The translations under genes were made by a program, and so were the position numbers. Under the pieces are notes generated by a model, which saw only the letters and a program-made list of their open reading frames with translations, was not told the DNA's origin and made no database searches. Shown here piece by piece: positions 20,801 through 33,146 of a stretch of DNA of 64,000 bases. The stretch comes from a virus: the IMG/VR virus record IMGVR_UViG_3300031951_000081, positions 22,942 to 86,941 of that record; one strand, 5' to 3'. Each line of letters starts with the position of its first letter. Position 1 is the stretch's first letter.

Positions 20801-23800
20801 CGCCTATGTCCTTTAAAAATGTATTAACAGCTTTAGTTTTATCCTCAATATTTTGACTGGCCTTTGCTTTTGCTATTTTTGTTTTTAAATCCTGCGTAAA
20901 TAAATCTCTTCTATTTTCATTAACAGCTTTTTGCACGTAATCATTAAAAGCAAACTCCACATTAGCTACAAAAGTTCTTTGCCCACCTCCACTTCTTGCG
21001 ATGTACCCAGACATTTTATAGACATACTTAAATCCTTTTTGCCAAACATATGGTTTAGATTTTCTAAGAGAACCAACAGAAGAAAGCAATGATTTAATAA
21101 AATCTATATCTTCGTACAAATAATAAACTTTAGCAACATTTTCTTTAGTTAAAGAAGTTATTTCTGCTATTTCATTAATTACATCATCTACCTTTTTACC
21201 AGCCTCAATAACGAATTCTCTGTATCTAGTTGGATTACTTTCTAAATCATTTCTAGTTACTTGTGAAACATCTTCATTAAGGGTATCTACTACTGCATAA
21301 ATAAATTTATGACTAGCGTCTTTTCTGAAAGAAATATTTTTGGGTAAATTTGGATCATTCAGCTTTTTCAAAATGTCAACAGCCATATTAGACATATAGT
21401 TATTAACAGCAACCTTAATGTTTGGTTTGTCTTTAATGTTGTAAGTAAAGGTTCTAGCCATTGCTTCTAGAGATTCTTTAAGGCTTCCCTTAGGTATTGA
21501 AGCAACTTTAGAAACAATGATTGTAAAAGCTGTGGATAAATCGGCGTAGTGTTTCTCGTTTTTAACAAAGTACTCTATAGAAATCAAGCGTTGTTTAATA
21601 GATCCAGTAAGTTTAGTTTTAGGATCTACCAACATGCTGTCATATCTTTCGTCAGAGATTCCTAGCATTTCATCATCTTCTTCCAATTCAGACATTTCAT
21701 CTGCTGAAACTTCTTCTCCTCTTTCTAATCTAGCTGTTATGTCTTCCCTTAATATTCTAATTTCTTCTAACTTTCTATCTCTAAGGTCTTTAAGAAACTC
21801 TATAAAATCAACCCTGTTATTTGCATCAGAAAAATAATCATTATTAAAATTATTTAAGAAATCTTTATTGTTAAGTGCTTTTGTTACGGCTCTTTTAACA
21901 GTATTAATTTGATCTGGAGTATAACCTTCTGGAAAATCTGCAGCGTCCATATCTTTTACTGTTTGCAAATAAGCCATGGCGTCTACAGTTATTTCAGCAA
22001 AAGACTTTACAGGAACATTTCCATTTTGCTCCGCCTTTCTTCTTTCTACTTGATCTCTAACTACTTTTTCTAATATAATATCTTTAACTATTTTAAATTC
22101 ATCATAGTTATCAAATACCGCTCTAACATTAACCGAAGATCTTTCTACAGATTCAAACCCCCTAACAGATTTATAAAACGTTTTATTTTCTATTAAGTTA
22201 AAAAATTCTTCTATAGAATTCATGTGGTTATAACTAAAGCCTAACAAACGTTTTAATTTTTCCCAAAGCCTAGACAATAATGACTTGCGTTTGGTAACAA
22301 CAAAATCTTCAAATTCTTCAGCAAGTGCTTCTTCTAAAGCCTCTGGACTTAAATTTCCATACTTTTCTTGAGCTAAAGCTAAAGCTGCTATTTGTTCAGA
22401 AGGTTTTAGATATTCCCAAAATATTTTGTGGAATAACTCGTGCCTAACTACTTTTGAAGAAACGCCTCCAGAAGCAAGTTTAGCAAAGTGCAGTACGCCA
22501 TTTTTATATAACCCCCAAACTTGTTTGCCTTGGTTATTAACAAGTTTACCATATTCAACTATATTAAAAAGTTCTCTTGGAGCATTTCCGGAAACAATTT
22601 CTCTTAACATAGAGAAAAAACTTCTAGGCGTATATCTATCTACAAGATTTTCCACTTCTTTCATACTAAGTGGGGTTCCTATATCTTCTGTTAAAAAACT
22701 TTTAGATCTACTCAGAGTTCCTTGTTTAATAACGTCTTTTAAAAATGATACCCAGTTATCATACGCGTCTTGGTTATTTATAAAGTCAATTGCTAAATCG
22801 TCATCAATATTATACGCCTCTTGCATAATATCTGCGGCCTCAGCGTCTGCGTTATTGTTAATCCATTCTAACAAATTTTCAGCAAATCTAACTACTTTAT
22901 TTTCAGCAGCCGCCACTACTTGTTCTACTTTTTGTTCAATCTTATCGTCAGGAGTTTCTTCTATTACTGTATTAATATCCTCTGTTTTTACAACTGTGTT
23001 ATCAACTATATTAGTAAAAGCTGCGGCTAAGTTTATTTGATTATCCAAATGCTTTTGCCTAGCTTCTCTACCAAATTCACTTACACCTTTTAAATATTGA
23101 CCATTTATGTTGCCACCTTCTAAAAATGTGAAAATTAAACCATCAACAATCATTTGATAAATAACATCTTGAGGTAGATTTTCGTCAATTAAAAGAGGTC
23201 TATATGGTATCCCTAATTCGTCTGCAACTTCTTTATAAGCCGCGCTAATTTCGTTTATTCTAGGAATTATTTTAGAGACGTCTGTATTATATTTAACTAC
23301 TAGTTGTAAAAATTCTTCTGCAAATCCAACCCCTCTATAATTATTTGCCCCGTAATTTTTTCTAACAAAACTTAGCAATGGAAACAAATCTTTGGGAGAA
23401 ACAGCTGTAACTCCTAAAAGCTTAATTAAAACGGAAGCCCTTAAAAAAGGTGTTGGTATTGAAGCGTAAGGTTTAAGGTTATCTATTACACCTACGGAAT
23501 CAATTAAATCTTGTTTAACCATTTCCTTAGTAGTAGTTTTTATTCCTAACCTACTTTGTACAGCTGAAAGTATTTTATTATTTACTTCCGTTTCGTAATA
23601 CAACTTTTCTTTAGCGTTCTTTCTAAACTTTTCAAGAGCCTCTTCTAAAGTGTTACTTTTTAATGTGGATATAAATTCTGCTATTTCTTCCTGTGGAAAC
23701 ATTTCTTCTATAGTGTCGGCAGAAATAGTGTCTATTCCAGCAGCAACTAATAAAGCGTATTTTCTACTTCTTACAGTTTCAACTTGTTCAGTCGGGACAG

Positions 23801-26800
23801 CGTTTTTATTTTTAGCTACTATTATTCTAGTTTTATCTATTCTAGATAAATGACTCACAAATTGATTTACGGGTTGATTCTCAATGTTAGTATCCTTATT
23901 ATTTACACTGTTAGGAGATGGAGTTCTTAATCCAAATCCTCCAGATATTTTTGTAAGATTACCATCGCTATCTTTAGACCCTATGAAAATATCAGATAAA
24001 TCTTCACTAGTTAAAATATTAGAGTGAGGTATTTTTGTTGGATCAGATATAACATTAAGATAATTAACAATAGCTTTATATCTAGCTGATTGCTCTAAGC
24101 CTCTTTGTTCTAAAGACGCCGCGTAAGTTCTTAATCTAGATTTCAAATCCTCTGAAATTAAAGGATTATTTGCTCCTCTGTTATCTCTTCTAATAAAAGT
24201 TATTGGTCCCAGTAATGTGGCAGCTTCAATACTTGTATTTGATTGTGTACCATTAGCTGTAGTTGTATAGTTGACTTTATAATTTCTAAGTAAAACTAGC
24301 TTACCAGCTCTCTCCCCTTGATCTATAGAAGCTACTAAGTTTTGAGATCCTATATCATTAAAAACACTTTGAGCAGGCCCTTTAAAAGCCCTTGTGTCAT
24401 GCTTCCATTTTCCTTTGTCGTCTTTAACTCTATTTAAATCGCCGTGAATTAAAAAGTCAAGTTCTGAAGCAAGTTCTAATAGTTTTGGATCAATGCTTTC
24501 TCTTTTTAAGTCTGGAAAAAGATTTTTAAAACCTGCTTGTTTATTACTTAACAAAGTTATTGTTTTCATAGATTCATCGTGATGAGCATCTGAAAAAACT
24601 TTAACTAAAGTATGCATAGGAAAAAACTGCATGTTTTGATAAACAACAGGTTCGCCAGCTTTTATCTTTCTATAAACATCAGGTAAGTAAGCGGATTTAA
24701 GTAAAAGATCTTCAAACTGTTTTAACTTATCTATAAAGTCGTAAAGCGGTTTGTATTTCTCGTCATTACTGTTAACTGGTTTTGTTGCTAATTGTATGAA
24801 CTGAGGCTTAACAACATTCCCAGTTTTTAACTTGATGTTTTGTATTATTAAATAAGGTACTCCAGGTCTAGGTAATTTACTTGCAGGTATGTCTTTTCCA
24901 AATACTTTTCTTGCATCGTTTATACTTTTAAAAGCTATTATTTTACAATACCTAGAAAAGTTTTTAATAACTTCTTCAGCGTTTTCTAAAGCATCTCTCC
25001 CCCAAACTTGGTCTATATATTTTTCAAGTAGTGGTGCTCTAGAAATTTTACCGTCAGAATCTAGCATATCTGCTAAGTCTTCTTGTGGTTTACCATCGTA
25101 TGTGTATTTTATACCTTGACTTCCTTCTTGTACGTACAATGTTTCATGACCAGTAACTTGTCCATTTATTTTATAAATGTTATACAAGTTTGTATTTTGT
25201 AACGTAAATTCTGGAAGTTTCGAAGTGTTTATACCAACATTTCTCTCGAAATCTCCAAGTTCTTTGTCGTTAATAACTCCAACAATTTGATAGTAAGTGT
25301 TCCCGCTATCACTCCCTGTTATTTTTTTTACCAAAACAACACGCTTTGCCTCTTCTCCAGTAGCCTTTCTAGAATTATCTATAAAGACCATTAACTCATC
25401 TCCAATACTTAGTGGAGGTATACCGGAATCTTCGTTTCCTTCAAATATAGTAAAAGCTGGATTTTCTAAATTATACGGTTGAGACTTTTGAGAAACTCCT
25501 GTAGGTGGAGTACTGGGTGGTAAATTATTGTCAAAATTAATAACGACTGGTTCATTTATTACATGGAGTCCAGATTCTTCTTGTGGTTGTTGATCAAAAC
25601 CCACTGAAGTTCCTTCGTTATCTGTAGCAGTTTTATTTTCTCCCGGAGCGTCTGGAGTTTCGTCTGGAGTTCTTTCTTCACTAGGTTTAACTGACTCTTC
25701 TTTAGCGGCTGGTCTAGTAATATCAACAGAAACATTTCCAGTTATTTCTGAGAGTACTTTTATTTGCTCATCTAAGTTTTTTATAGCTTCTTCCGATAAA
25801 TTATCTTTTTTAGGATAGGGAGCTACTTTAGGATCTACAAAATGTGTTGCTCCTTTAGTGTTAGCAAGGTGCGCATATGATGTTGCTCTTGAGGTTGCTG
25901 CATACATCCATTGGTTGTATATTGTTGGATTAGAAAAGTTTTTATTATCTTCAACAGATATATCAACGTATACCTCATCAACCGTGATTCCCATAGCACT
26001 TGGCGCTAAAAGAACGTCAGCGTCAGGTAATGCTTTTTTATACTGCTGTAATTTTTCTTCGTTACCAACAATAATAACTCTACTTCTTTGTGGATTAGCT
26101 GCCTTAGATTCAGCAAACTTTTTTACAATGCTTGTACCTGCTTCTGCATAAGTACCAAATATATTAATCATACTAACCGATGGGTCTAAAGAAGACGCGG
26201 TTGGTATTTGACTAATTGGCGTGTCAGATTTAAATGCATTTTGTAAATCAACAACTTCAGAAACGCCAGAACGATACGTAGTAGATAGGGGTGTTATTTG
26301 TTTTAAATTTTGCGATAATGCTACAGAATGTCCTAAGGGATCTCCTTTAGGAGTTCTTTGTCCTTTTCTATATTCAGCTTTAACCTCTTCAGTTCCTTCA
26401 TAATATTCTTGTTCAGTAGTAACAAAGTTTGCTATATAATTATCATCTAAAGCTGGCTTAGATATATTTCCAGAAACAGGTTGATTAGGGTCGTATAAAA
26501 ATAAATATTTAACTCTGTTGCCTTTAGTTGTATTATTATACTTATTTACAGCTCTAACAAAATTGTTTATGTCCCCCCTATTTAAAGCCCCAGCTTCATC
26601 TACTATAATAAATTTTACTTTTGGGGACAATGTTCCGTTTTCTAATTCAGTGGTTAAATCCGTTATTTTCTTTGGATTATCTGGATGTCCCAATGATTCC
26701 GCAATATTTTTTGCAGCTTTATCATAAGCAGCCGCACTTGCAATTTCTTCATTAGCATACCCCATTACATATTTAAATAGTTTGGAAACTACTAAAGATT

Positions 26801-29800
26801 TTCCAGCTCCAGCTGGAGCTTTTAAAGCTGCTCCATTTTGAAATATTTCTGCATCGGAAATAACGCTAGAAGAAGCAAAAGTGACAAGCTCTCGAACTAC
26901 TCTAATTTGAGAAGATGAAGGAACTGGAGCAGTCGGATTAGCTTTTAAATATTCTCTAATCTTTGTTAAAAATCCTACGTGACTAAATCCAGATTCTTGA
27001 GCATCTTGTATTTGTGCTATTCCAACAAAAGCAGCATGAAGATTTATAAGGGCCAGTAAAGTTTCCTGAGGAACTTTTCCGTTATAGTTTTTAATGTTCT
27101 CTTTAAACTTAATAACATCATAATCTTTATTAAATTCTATTAGCGGTCCTAATACACTTTTATCCGGTTCCTTTTTTTCTATAACATTTAAAACTTGAAA
27201 AATACCTCTCAATGGGTTCTTTACAGCTTCCGATTTTATATAGTCGTCGTACACAGCTGGAGTAGCTGAAAGTGTTCCTGCTATATCATTGATAAAATCT
27301 AAACCATTTAAAAGCTTTGACAAGGTGCCTCTTAAAGCTTCAGCTATTTCATCAGCTCTTTCATCTTCGGTTAATAAATCCATAACAGCCATAGAACCTA
27401 GTATAGGATCTGATTCTATAAGTTGCGCTAAAGAAACATCTTTAATTACTTTAGTTTTAGGCCTCTCTGTTTCAGTCTCTTTATTTTTTAAAGCTTGTAA
27501 TTTTGCATTATATTCATCGTTAATCTTAGCGTATTGTCGAGACGTACCAATTTTGCTATCTAATTCCTGTTTTCTATTATCCAAGTAGGCGTCCGCATCC
27601 GCTTTATTGTTGAATATTTTTAATCTTACAACTGGGGCTTTGGATAGTTTCCCATCCGTCATCTCCCCATACTCAATAACTCTTTCTATTATAGTATAAC
27701 CATCTCCATTATTTTCTGCAATCTTTGGGTCATAATCGTCAGCTAATAGAGATTGCTGAACAATAATTATCATTTTCTCATCAAATTCTTCTCCGACTTT
27801 TGATGAATTAGGGTTATCTTTATTAATAGGAGTTCCTTTAGTAGAACGCTTTACGGAATCCAACTCTCTGCTCTTTAATGCGTCTAATTCTTTCTGCCAT
27901 GATTTTCTTATGGCCGCTTCTTCTACTGCGGTATCTTCTGTTTGTTCAGAAGTAATAACTATTTCATTAGTATTAAGCGAATCGGCAAAAGATAACACAG
28001 CTTCAGCATAGTGAAGATCTTCTTTCTTATTCTTAAGTTCTATATTTCTTACATTTTCTTTTGTAAGTTCGAGCAGTATCTCTAAATCTTTAATTATATC
28101 TTCAAGTTCTTTAGCAGTTTCCTTATAAGGTTTTTCTTCTATTTTAGATAATGCTTTTTCGTGTAGAGCTTTAGCAAAATTTAATTGTTTTTCAACAGCA
28201 GAAACATCGTCATAAAATTGAGAAATACTTCCATCTTCGTACTCAGCAATTTCAAAAAGCCTTTTTGGACCTTGAAGAAGCTCATCTAATACATCTTGTA
28301 CATAGTCAGAGTCAGATTTAGATATATCATAAATTGATATTTGAGAGTCTATTTTAGATTGCATTTCTTTAAAATCTCTCATTTTATTTTTTGCTCTTCT
28401 AAAACTTATAAGCTCAGAGTACAATTTTGCATCTTCTTCTGTTATAGTATTTTCCGCTTTTTCATTTACTAGCATATCTTCAAGATCCAATAAAGAATCT
28501 TGTTCAGTCATACCTCCCCTTACAAGAAGTTCTTTTTCCTTTTGTTCTATAAGAGAAAGAGTTGTGTTAATCGCATCTTTTAATTTTAAAGCTTGATCTG
28601 GATATATAAAGGTACCTTCTTTAGTAACTTTATCATAAACATCCATAACCGACTCTATTACATCTTCTAATCTATTTTCATTTAGTTTGATATAATTTAT
28701 TAAATCGTTTAAGTGATCAGCATAAAACATAGTTCTTGCTGTATCCAGTTTGTTTTTTTGCCTAAGCATGTTAGAACGCTTTGCGACAAAAGATTTAAAA
28801 CTTTGCGGTGTAGTTTGATCGTTAGCTAAAAAAGTTTTTGGGCCGTCTCTAAGTGTTTTATACTCAGAAAGTTTATTAGCTGATACTAATTTATTGTACT
28901 CTTTAAGTCCTTCTCTCGGATTAGTTAATCTATCATAAACTTTACCTAAGTCTTCAATTGCATCATTGAGGTCTTTTTTCTTAGTAACTAATTCTGCAAG
29001 TCTAGCTTCTTCAGGCGAAGTTTTTGGACTTTGTTGTTCTCTACCTTCTAAATTATCTGTAGAAAAAGCATTCATTATCCAACCAGCTTTTTGTTTATTA
29101 GGTATCTTTGAAGATACATCTAATATCTGCCTATCTAAATCTTCAACTAAAGAATAAAGATTTACTAATCTATTTCCAATTCCTCCAGCATAATTTTTAA
29201 GCATTTGAAATCTTGCTTCATCTTTTTCTCCATAAACTGGAGCAACCATGCCGTTTGTAGTCTGTAAGTAATTAGCTTCAAGTTTAGCTACATGTTCCTT
29301 ATAAAACTCTATCCTATCATTTACTTCTTGTGGGGAATCTATTCCAAATCTTTTAAGTGAAGCTTCGCCCATGTCTTTAAAAGATTCGAGTTTTTTCATA
29401 AGCAAATCAGTGCTTCCACTCTTAAAAGCAGTTTGAGCTAAATTAGAAAGTTTTTCTAATTCGTACAACTTTAACTTAATTGGATCTGGTTCTTGTTTCA
29501 TAGCTTCCAAATCTATTAAATTATCTAACTCTCCTTGAACTCTCATGTTAGCTGTGAACTCAGCAGCTTTTACCATGTCTTTCATGACATTTCCTTGATC
29601 ATCAAGTTTTACTCCCCCACGTATTACATAATTACCATCTTCATCTAAAGACACTTGCTCAGCAATAGTATTATACTGCTCTTCATCTATTTCAGTATTT
29701 GTGTCGCCGACTTGATGAGTGTATTTAACAGTGCCATCAGGTTGTTCTTCCCTTGTAAGTTTTCCTTTCGTATCGTCTTCGTTTTGTACTAAAGAAGTGT

Positions 29801-31172
29801 TCACAAAATCTGTGTAAGCTTTGTTGAGGTCTTCTTTAGCTTTTTGTTTTTGAAGTCTTTCGTTTTTTGCTTCTCCCAAAACACCTCCCCCAAATGGTCT
29901 TCCAACAACAGGTAAAGAAGTGGCAATAGCAGATCCACCACCAATAAGTGCACCGGCACCTACTGCTTTTATGCGATCTTCATCCGTCATGTATATACCT
30001 TCAGACACTAAATTATTAAGTGCGGAGTAAGCGTTTTCTAACCAGCTTTGTTTAAAGTTGTTACCTTCATTTACTTTTTGATTGGAATACTGTATGTTTT
30101 CTTCCATACCTTCAGAGAAAGCTTGGATAGCGAGTTCTTTACCCAACTTCATATAATCTCCTCCTCGTCCTTCCATGTATTTTTTAAAGCCCGTTGCTTT
30201 TGAAGGAGCTGCTTCTATAAAATTATCTAATGTTGGGGAATCTGCTAACTTTAATCCAAACTTGTTAGCTCTGCTAGCAACAGCCCCTTTAGATAATAAA
30301 GGTCTAAATAACCTAATAAAAGCTGTATCTGTAATTGCCCCCAACACCATGTCAGAGGCAAATACATTACCAAAATTTTTATCTGCTATTTGAGCTATTT
30401 GCTCGTCAGTGTAATCATTTTTACCAGCGTCCCTATCTGCCTTTAGTTTAGAAACAGTAGCTTTTCAAGCGTCATGAGCTTCAGCACCAGATTCATGTGT
30501 CCTTAACAAAGTTGATGCAATTCTTTCATCTAAGACACTAACAATTTTAGCATAATTATTTGGACGTAGTGTTTGAAAAAGTTTTGTATAACTAAGTGGT
30601 TTAGCTAAAGATGAAACTATTCTTGCTCCGAATCCTACTTTTCCTAACCAAGCTCCTCCAACAAGACTTTCAAATGAAATGCCTATCGTTTCTCTTAAAG
30701 AAGTGCCCAATTGCCCAGGATCACTGAGCTGTTGCATAAAAGTTCTTTCGTCAAAACCCATTTCTCTAAAAGTTGGAAAAGCGTCATCTATAGAATAACC
30801 TAAAGATTCATTAAGATCTCTTAATAAATTTGCATCGTATCCTTCTGAAAAAGTAGTTTTAGGATTTCCATCTAATAAATTCATTGCTCCATGACCTAAA
30901 GAACTTACCCCAGTAGCTAAAGCGACTGGAGCTTTTAAAGTTCTTAAACCTAGATTTCCTGCAAAGTTAAAAAATGTATTTAATCCTGTTTGATTATTAA
31001 ACCTAAGATTTTGTTGGTCTTCGTAATCTCTAAGACCTGAGTCATAGTAATTTCCAAATAGATTATTTAAAAATGTATTTGCAGAGTTCATTCTTTCACC
31101 TTTTTCTAAGTAAGCCGGTTCTTTAAAAGCAGCTGACGTAGCAGGTGATATAAAATCGCTAATTTTTGGCAT
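17877..31172 (-). CDS. Giant virion protein A: putative virion RNA polymerase with helicase-like and metallopeptidase-like domains
   Basis: 4431 aa, ATG at 31172 to TAA at 17877-17879, with one UGA (30465-30467) giving Trp 236. Near the C terminus GSDYDIDTLF places Asp 4251, 4253 and 4255 in the DxDxD catalytic motif of the crAss-like virion RNA polymerase (phi14:2 gp66 type, related to RNAi polymerases). An SF1-like helicase region shows Walker A APAGAGKS at 1452-1459, Walker B FIIVDEAGA near 1522-1530, TTYRSG, and YAATSRA near 1757. HELFH at 2911-2915 is a zincin motif. A glycine-rich hydrophobic stretch (GALIGGGSAIATSLPVVG) lies near 410. In known relatives the polymerase is packaged, injected and transcribes early genes. 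The polymerase call is well supported; the helicase and peptidase activities are inferred. Confidence 0.88.
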
Positions 31173-31187
31173 ATATAATTTTATTTA

Positions 31188-33146
31188 TTAGTCTGATTGT
31201 GCTTGCAAAGCTTCGGCAGTTAACATCCATTTAGTGTCTCTAGGTAGTATGTTCATAAAAAGATCTTTCATAATAAACATCTCCATTGCATTTGGTCCAA
31301 GAACTGAACCATCATCTGCCAATATTGGCTCTGCCTCTATTTCAGGTTGTCCTTTTTCATTTCACCTAGCTTGGTGAAAACTCACTACTTCTCTACCATT
31401 AACATAAGATTTTTTTGAAACAACGTACGCTGGCGTACCATCAACTTTTTTACCAAAAGGAATTGGCGTACTACCTTTTCCATTTATTAATGGTCTAAAT
31501 AATTGATCTAATAATTTTTCTTGAGCGTTTTCAAAATCATTTCTAGCAGGAGCTATAGCATAAACATCTGCAGAACTTCCATCAAATGCGCCGGATGCAG
31601 CTGGATTTGGAATGATTACTGAACCACTAGGAAGATGTGTTGTGTATCCCATAGCAAAACCTAAAGCTGGTTGCTTAGATTTAATAACTCCTTTTTTCTC
31701 TTGTTCTGGGACTACTAAATTATTGTATATAGTTTCTTTATCTGGACCGGTATACTCTGTTATTTCTCCAGTATCAGCTGAAATTTTAAATACTTTTGAT
31801 GTTCCTGCTTTTAGCCCTGGAAGTAATCTATCTGCAGCTTCTTGTGCAGCGCTAGTAGTGTTAAACGCCACATAATGTACATTAGACATTAAATTATTTT
31901 CCTTTTCCTCTTTATTATAAAGATTAATCAAATCTTTATCCGACATATTTGGATTAGCTTCTTTTATAGATTTTAACCTGTCTCTGTTAAGCCCGGAATA
32001 TTTTGGAGAAGTCATTAATTCAGAATATGGAATTGGCACGTCTTTTAATGGTTCTAAAGCTTTAGATAAAACATCAAGTTGTGGATTGACATACGCACCT
32101 AAAGTAAGAACTCCTTGCATAAATGGAGAAAGTTCTCCATCTGCTTTTGAAGTTGGAGCTAATGCTGGAGCAGCCGCTCCATTACCCGCAACTTTTAACT
32201 TACTAGTAACAAATCCACCATTATTGTCCATATCTACACCAAAGCCTTGTGTTTTAGCTTTAGTTGCTGCTTTAAAAGCTTCTTCAGCTTTGTAGTCTCT
32301 AACAAATTCATAATCCTTTCCAACTTCAGTAAACCCAGTTCTACCGGGTATAATATTTTGTTCATAGTCAGATGTAATAGCTTCTGAAAAAGCATTCGGA
32401 TCTTGATCTGTCAATTTAGCCAGCATTTGAATATATGATTGATAAGCAAAATCACTGTTTAACATTGCCTTCCAACCTGTACTAGCCTCCTTATAATCCT
32501 TGCCTTTTAACTTAACTTTTTCAAATACATGATAACCATCTAAAGTAACGTCTTGAGTAGCACGCATTTCTTCGGTAGTTCTTTCTGGAACTTTTGTCAT
32601 GTACTCTTCAAAGTTTTTAGGCAAGTCATAAGCATTTGGTAAATCTATAGCTTCTATACTACTCCAAATACCTTTATCTTTATCGAAAGTAACTCCAGGT
32701 TGTTTTTTATACCAAGATTTTAAAGCATTAAATTGTAGCGTATCTATTCCATTTTCTTTTGACCCCAATCTTTTTCTAGCATTTTGTATAGCAGTTACTT
32801 CTGTATTATAATCATTTTGGATAGCGTACATTTCTCCATTAGGAGAGAAGTCAGTTTTTATTTTTCTTTCTAATTCTCTACGATCTTTAGTGGCTTGAGA
32901 ATAGTCCCCATTATACTTGCTTACAATAGCATCTATTTCATCACTATATTCTTTCATTTTCTGTGCCGCCCTAGGTTTATCAGGATCTCTAGCATTAATG
33001 TAGGTATCTCTAATTTTAGAAAGAGCTTCGTAGTTAACATCATATTGCTTTTGTGCAGCTTCTAAAGCTGTAGCAATAAATTCCACAGGCGGAGTATAAA
33101 GGGACGCTTGGTAAGGCGTCCCCTTGTAAAATCTATTAACGGCCAT
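31188..33146 (-). CDS. Internal cargo/ejection-type virion protein
   Basis: 652 aa, ATG at 33146 with a good GGAGG seven bases upstream, rare in this genome, to TAA at 31188. UGA at 31362-31364 is Trp 595, extending the protein by 58 residues (ARWNEKGQPE). The first ~170 residues are charged and helical, probably coiled coil (EFIATALEAAQKQYDVNYEA). A low-complexity Ala/Pro linker (AGNGAAAPALAPTSK) follows in the middle, and the C-terminal half is mixed. It lies between the lysin and the giant polymerase. In crAss-like phages, genes in this position encode internal proteins delivered with the genome. No catalytic motif was seen. Confidence 0.7.
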
